The translations under genes were made by a program, and so were the position numbers. A stretch of DNA of 64,000 nt from Flavobacterium album (lineage in GTDB: Bacteria; Bacteroidota; Bacteroidia; Flavobacteriales; Flavobacteriaceae), in the NCBI RefSeq assembly GCF_003096035.1, contig NZ_CP029186.1:2245001-2309000 (forward strand), written 5' to 3'. Below the pieces are notes generated by a model, which was not told where the DNA came from, did not search any database, and was given only the letters and a program-made list of their open reading frames with translations. Position 1 is the first letter of the stretch; every line of letters begins with the position of its first letter. Shown here piece after piece: positions 60,691-64,000 of this stretch.

Positions 60691-60781
60691 TGGTAAAATT
60701 GTTTTTTTAAAGCACGCAAAGATAATAATTATGGGGGAAAGATGGGCTATGTAAAAGTTGTGAAAGTTTGCCGAAAAAACA

Positions 60782-60799
60782 AAGAGGCCGAAGCCTCTT
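60782..60799 (-). terminator. Terminator overlapping the stop codon of the small membrane protein
   Basis: AAGAGGC-CGAA-GCCTCTT, perfect 7-bp stem; on the minus strand it is followed by TTTGTTTTTT. The hairpin shares two bases with the stop codon at 60798-60800. Confidence 0.75.
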
Positions 60800-60947
60800 A
60801 CGGATTATGTTTCTTGTAGAATTCCGCGTTTCTCCGGTAGCGTTTTATAAAGCGTATAATGGCAAATAGTATGGCAATCCAAAATATAATAAAGAATACC
60901 TGCCAAAGGAATAATAATATATTGAAGTCCTGGGTAAATTTTTCCAT
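60798..60947 (-). CDS. Small single-pass membrane protein, 49 residues
   Basis: Reading frame from ATG 60947 to TAA 60798: MEKFTQDFNILLFLWQVFF at the N-terminus, a hydrophobic helix of about 22 residues, then the basic, aromatic tail RFIKRYRRNAEFYKKHNP. Codon use is like that of neighbours and it ends exactly at a terminator, supporting a real gene despite its size. The positive tail predicts a cytoplasmic C-terminus. No known family recognised; it may be a small toxin- or regulator-type membrane peptide, but nothing proves this. Confidence 0.65.
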   Translation of the reverse strand: MEKFTQDFNILLFLWQVFFIIFWIAILFAIIRFIKRYRRNAEFYKKHNP

Positions 60948-60974
60948 ATCAAAGTGTTTTGTTCATTTTGTCTA

Positions 60975-61457
60975 TTATATCATTAACCCAGTCAAATTGT
61001 AGCGGTTAATTTGAGATTTATTGTCAGGATGCTGTAGCCATAGCAAATTTATATCCGTCCTTTTCATTAGTTTTTTACTTTCTTTCCACTTAGACGTTTC
61101 GTAAATATTAACGGTTTTATATTCAGGATCGATATTAGCAGGGTCATTTGCGGAAATATAGCTTATAACAATGGGCTTTGATGCATCTAATTTTTTACCT
61201 GATAAATTTTCCAAATGCTTTTTTATACTATCTAAATGGTTTGGATTGAGTTTGGCGTAATTTTCAAAAAGATATATCTTGGCAATGTAGGCGGTATCTA
61301 CATCAAAGTACCTGATAATTTTATTACCGTCAACTTCCGTTTTTTTGAAAATTGTTTCTGTCGAAGGCTTCCCGTTTTCATCGAAATAATATATTTTTTT
61401 ACTTTGCGAAAACCCTTCGAAACTTATAAGCAGCAAAAGCAGCAGCAGGTATTTCAT
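60975..61457 (-). CDS. Secreted protein of unknown function
   Basis: 160 residues from ATG 61457 (MKYLLLLLLLISFEGFSQ, a signal peptide); upstream in-frame codons are not part of a plausible protein. The body begins KKIYYFDENGKPSTETIFKKTE, a common opening of secreted Flavobacteriaceae proteins of unknown function, and continues with alternating charged and hydrophobic residues to NRYNLTGLMI. No catalytic motif seen. It lies 27 bases before the small membrane-protein gene on the same strand. Confidence 0.65.
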   Translation of the reverse strand: MKYLLLLLLLISFEGFSQSKKIYYFDENGKPSTETIFKKTEVDGNKIIRYFDVDTAYIAKIYLFENYAKLNPNHLDSIKKHLENLSGKKLDASKPIVISYISANDPANIDPEYKTVNIYETSKWKESKKLMKRTDINLLWLQHPDNKSQINRYNLTGLMI

Positions 61458-61567
61458 ATGATAGAAGTTAGTAAGTAAATTTAAATAATTTCTCCGAAAG
61501 AAAGCAGGGGAAATACATTTTCTAAACCAAACATTTGATAACCCCAATAGCTAACTGGTAAATTCCC

Positions 61568-61575
61568 TACATTTG
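61568..61575 (+). promoter_or_regulatory. -7 box of the M14 peptidase gene
   Basis: TACATTTG matches TAnnTTTG, 20 bases before the ATG at 61595; no clear -33 TTTG at the usual distance. Confidence 0.5.
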
Positions 61576-61594
61576 ATTTTTTAATATCCCTTCC

Positions 61595-64000
61595 ATGAAG
61601 CAATATTTTTACGCCCTCACTCTTTTGTTTAGCATTACCTTGCAGGCACAGCTCAAAAGCCCGGCCGAGTTCTTTCCCAATTATGGCAAACAGGTAAGCT
61701 ATTACTACCAACTGGAGAATTATTTTGGTTACCTGATACAAAATTCAGGCATGGTAGTACACAAGCCGTATGGGCTGACCAACCAGGAGCGTGGCCTGAA
61801 CGCTTACGTTATTTCGACACCCGAAAATTTAAAGGAGCTCGAAAATATCCGCCTCAACCATCTTTACAGCATAGGGATGGGCGGGAAGCAGGTAAATGTA
61901 GCAGACAAAGCTATTGTATGGCTGAGCTTCAACGTACATGGCAACGAACCTGCGGCTGCCGAAAGCGCCATGAGCGTTGCTTACGAATTGGTCAACCCAA
62001 AAAATGCTGCCACAAAAGAATGGCTTAAGAATACGATCGTGATACTCGACCCGTGCCTTAACCCCGACGGTTATTCCCGTTATGGGAACTGGCTCAGGGA
62101 TATTTCGGGAAAAGAACCGAACCCCAATGCATCCGACAGGGAGCACATGGAGCCATGGCCGGGCGGGAGGCAGAACCATTATGCCTACGACCTCAACCGT
62201 GACTGGGCATGGCAAACACAGGTGGAAACGCAGCAGCGCATCGTCCTTTATAACGAATGGATGCCGATGGTGCATGTAGATGTGCACGAAATGGGCTATA
62301 ACGAACCGTATTTTTTCCCGCCTGCTGCAGAGCCTATGCACGATTTTATTACACAGGGGCAAAAGGATTTCCATAACGCGATAGGGGAGATGACGGCTAA
62401 AAAGTTTGATAACCAGGGATGGAATTACTATACCCGTGAACGCTTTGACCTGTTTTACCCAAGCTATGGCGATACCTACCCAAGTTTTAACGGCGCTGTG
62501 GGGATGACCTACGAGCAGGGTGGCATCGGCGCAGGCAGGGCGATTACCATGGCAAACGGTAATACGTTGACATTGCAGGACCGGATAAATCACCATACTA
62601 CGGCTGTGCTTACTGCTGTTGAAACGGCCTCATGGCAAAAGGACAAGCTGGTGCGCAATTTCCGCGCTTATTTTAAAGATAGCAGGGAAAATCCGAAAGG
62701 AAAGTACAGGACATACATCGTAAAAAACAGTGGCAAGAACGAAGAACTGGCACTATTGCTGAAGCGCAATAAAATTCAATTCGCATACGCCGATGAAAGC
62801 AAAAAGCTCACGGGCTATCATTACCAAAGCGATAAGGATAAGGAGTTTACTATAGAGCCCAACGACCTGATCGTTTCGGCCAATCAGCCGAAGTCGGTAC
62901 TGACGCAAGTACTTTTTGAGCCTGCACAACGGCTTACCGACAGCCTGTCGTATGACATTACGGCCTGGGCACTGCCGCATGCCTATGGTGTGGAAAGCTA
63001 TGCCCTTAAAAAAGACCTTGCCATCAAAACAAAAGCAGAAGTTTCACGTAAAGGGAAATTTGAATACGAGCGCGTATATGCCTATTATGTGCCCTGGAAC
63101 GGGAGGGCATCGGCAAAAGTGCTGTCGCTGCTTTTTAAAAATAATATAAAAGTGCGTTCGTCGCGAAAGGCATCGGCTTTCAGGGGGATAAAGGTCAGCC
63201 CCGGCGACCTTGTTATCCTGAAAGGCGACAATCCCCAGATAAATAATTTCAAGGAAACCATGAATGCTTTGCTGGACGAAAAGCCCGACTATGAAGTGAT
63301 AGAGAGTGGATTCTCCCTTAGCGGTGCCGACCTGGGCGGGGAATCGTATCCGTTGCTTGAAGCGCCAAAAGTATTGCTTCTGTCGGGAAACAGTGTAAGT
63401 CCGACTGATTTTGGACAGGCGTGGTTTTATATGGATGAAATAATCGATTACCCTGTAACCATTGTCGATGTACAAAATCTCGGGAGAATAAAGCTTTCTG
63501 ATTTTACGACTATCATCCTTCCGGACGGCTGGTATGAGTTTAGCGATAGCCAAAAAACAAGCCTGGATGGTTTCATAAATGACGGCGGTAAGGTGATAGC
63601 GATAGCCGGGGCGCTCAACATTTTTGAGGACAGGGCAGGCTACAGCCTTACACGATTTGCCACAGATGCCGATAAAGACCTTGAAGCCAAAGAAGGCGAT
63701 GAGGAGGCCCTTAATGCCCGCTATTATGATTACCAAAATGCCGAAAGGCGTGCCATATCGGGATCGGTGCCGGGCGCGATTGTAGAGAACGTGCTTGACA
63801 AAACGCACCCGTTATCGTATGGTTTGGGCGATAGGTATTTCAGCCTTAAGACGACCGACAGCCGCTACCAGCTTTTAAAAAACGTATGGAATGTGGCGTA
63901 TGTTCCGTCGGGATATAAGAACTTCGGGTTCATTGGCCGCAGCCTGAAAAAGAAATTGGAGAATACTGTAACCTTTGCCGTAGAGCAAAAGGGCACGGGG
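61595..64000 (+). CDS. M14-family zinc carboxypeptidase (partial, 3' end outside)
   Basis: Open to the window edge, 802 codons seen. Signal peptide (MKQYFYALTLLFSITLQAQ). Zinc ligands H115 and E118 in VHGNEPAAAES, substrate region LDPCLNPDGYSRYGN and YDLNRDWAWQTQVET, third zinc His in HVDVHEMGYNEPYF, and catalytic Glu in GMTYEQGGIG (near 310). Residues from about 370 on form additional domains with a GATase-like beta-alpha arrangement (KVLLLSGNSVSPTDFGQAWFYMDE, DGGKVIAIAGALNIFED). This is the long extracellular M14 type of Bacteroidota. The stop codon lies beyond base 64000. Confidence 0.88.
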   Translation, partial: MKQYFYALTLLFSITLQAQLKSPAEFFPNYGKQVSYYYQLENYFGYLIQNSGMVVHKPYGLTNQERGLNAYVISTPENLKELENIRLNHLYSIGMGGKQVNVADKAIVWLSFNVHGNEPAAAESAMSVAYELVNPKNAATKEWLKNTIVILDPCLNPDGYSRYGNWLRDISGKEPNPNASDREHMEPWPGGRQNHYAYDLNRDWAWQTQVETQQRIVLYNEWMPMVHVDVHEMGYNEPYFFPPAAEPMHDFITQGQKDFHNAIGEMTAKKFDNQGWNYYTRERFDLFYPSYGDTYPSFNGAVGMTYEQGGIGAGRAITMANGNTLTLQDRINHHTTAVLTAVETASWQKDKLVRNFRAYFKDSRENPKGKYRTYIVKNSGKNEELALLLKRNKIQFAYADESKKLTGYHYQSDKDKEFTIEPNDLIVSANQPKSVLTQVLFEPAQRLTDSLSYDITAWALPHAYGVESYALKKDLAIKTKAEVSRKGKFEYERVYAYYVPWNGRASAKVLSLLFKNNIKVRSSRKASAFRGIKVSPGDLVILKGDNPQINNFKETMNALLDEKPDYEVIESGFSLSGADLGGESYPLLEAPKVLLLSGNSVSPTDFGQAWFYMDEIIDYPVTIVDVQNLGRIKLSDFTTIILPDGWYEFSDSQKTSLDGFINDGGKVIAIAGALNIFEDRAGYSLTRFATDADKDLEAKEGDEEALNARYYDYQNAERRAISGSVPGAIVENVLDKTHPLSYGLGDRYFSLKTTDSRYQLLKNVWNVAYVPSGYKNFGFIGRSLKKKLENTVTFAVEQKGTG

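Noticed and set aside
61829..62596. Long reading frame on the minus strand inside the M14 peptidase region
   Set aside because: The plus strand encodes an unbroken peptidase with zinc-binding and catalytic motifs across this stretch; the minus frame has no recognisable domain and is a shadow. The same holds for the frame at 63044-63808.

Overview
The window comes from a member of the Bacteroidota, most likely Flavobacteriaceae and Flavobacterium-like. The grounds are a type IX secretion (T9SS) C-terminal sorting domain, Bacteroidota promoters of the form TTTG-N17/19-TAnnTTTG, weak or absent Shine-Dalgarno sites, typical family content (DUF2807/DUF4097-like proteins, DUF3570/DUF4266, EpsC-CysM, fused RimB-RimK) and abundant short palindromic intergenic repeats. 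It looks like ordinary chromosome: gyrA, pheT, clpC, thrABC, gcvT and hutH are all present. I see no phage, transposase, CRISPR array, rRNA or tRNA.

Layout. 0-4.8 kb: a TetR-controlled tripartite efflux operon (TetR, TolC, HlyD, MFS) with tandem operators over its promoter. 5-7.5 kb: pabA/trpG and, divergently, the cysteine operon epsC-cysM, preceded by a previously unmarked cysteine leader peptide and terminator (attenuator). 7.8-9.6 kb: MarR, nitroreductase and YceI. 9.6-12.8 kb: two extracytoplasmic thioredoxin/rhodanese groups around a stand-alone receiver. 12.9-16.7 kb: a LytS/LytTR two-component pair and a CPA2 cation/proton antiporter. 16.7-21 kb: DUF3995, hydrolases, pirin and a ring-cleaving dioxygenase, resembling an mhq-type quinone detoxification set. 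21-26 kb: small lipoproteins, an SGNH hydrolase, and an ECF sigma/anti-sigma operon with two repetitive surface proteins. 26.3-30.2 kb: YebC, S41 protease, GcvT. 30.5-35.4 kb: thrABC behind a threonine-rich leader peptide. 35.4-43 kb: Nnr, a 1300-residue T9SS adhesin-like protein, HutH. 43-48.2 kb: small accessory genes and a RimB-RimK fusion. 48.5-51.3 kb: a thioredoxin/ApbE/DUF4266/DUF3570 cassette. 51.5-64 kb: clpC, gyrA, a TPR protein, pheT, small genes and an M14 peptidase that runs off the end.

The most interesting content is regulatory. Two amino-acid operons (cys and thr) each carry a short peptide rich in the cognate amino acid upstream of the first gene. The cys leader also shows complete mutually exclusive pairing partners (1:2, 2:3, 3:4) of classical attenuation. 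The thr leader sits so close to its promoter that its mRNA is probably leaderless. A TTAAAC-N4-GTTTAA operator occurs twice at the efflux operon and once more 18 kb away at an SGNH hydrolase promoter. Non-coding repeats include three copies of a 110-bp element made of four GTC/GAC hairpins, one of them flanked by an 81-bp direct repeat that carries a fossil of the rimK 3' end, and a nested palindrome with perfect 35-bp arms.
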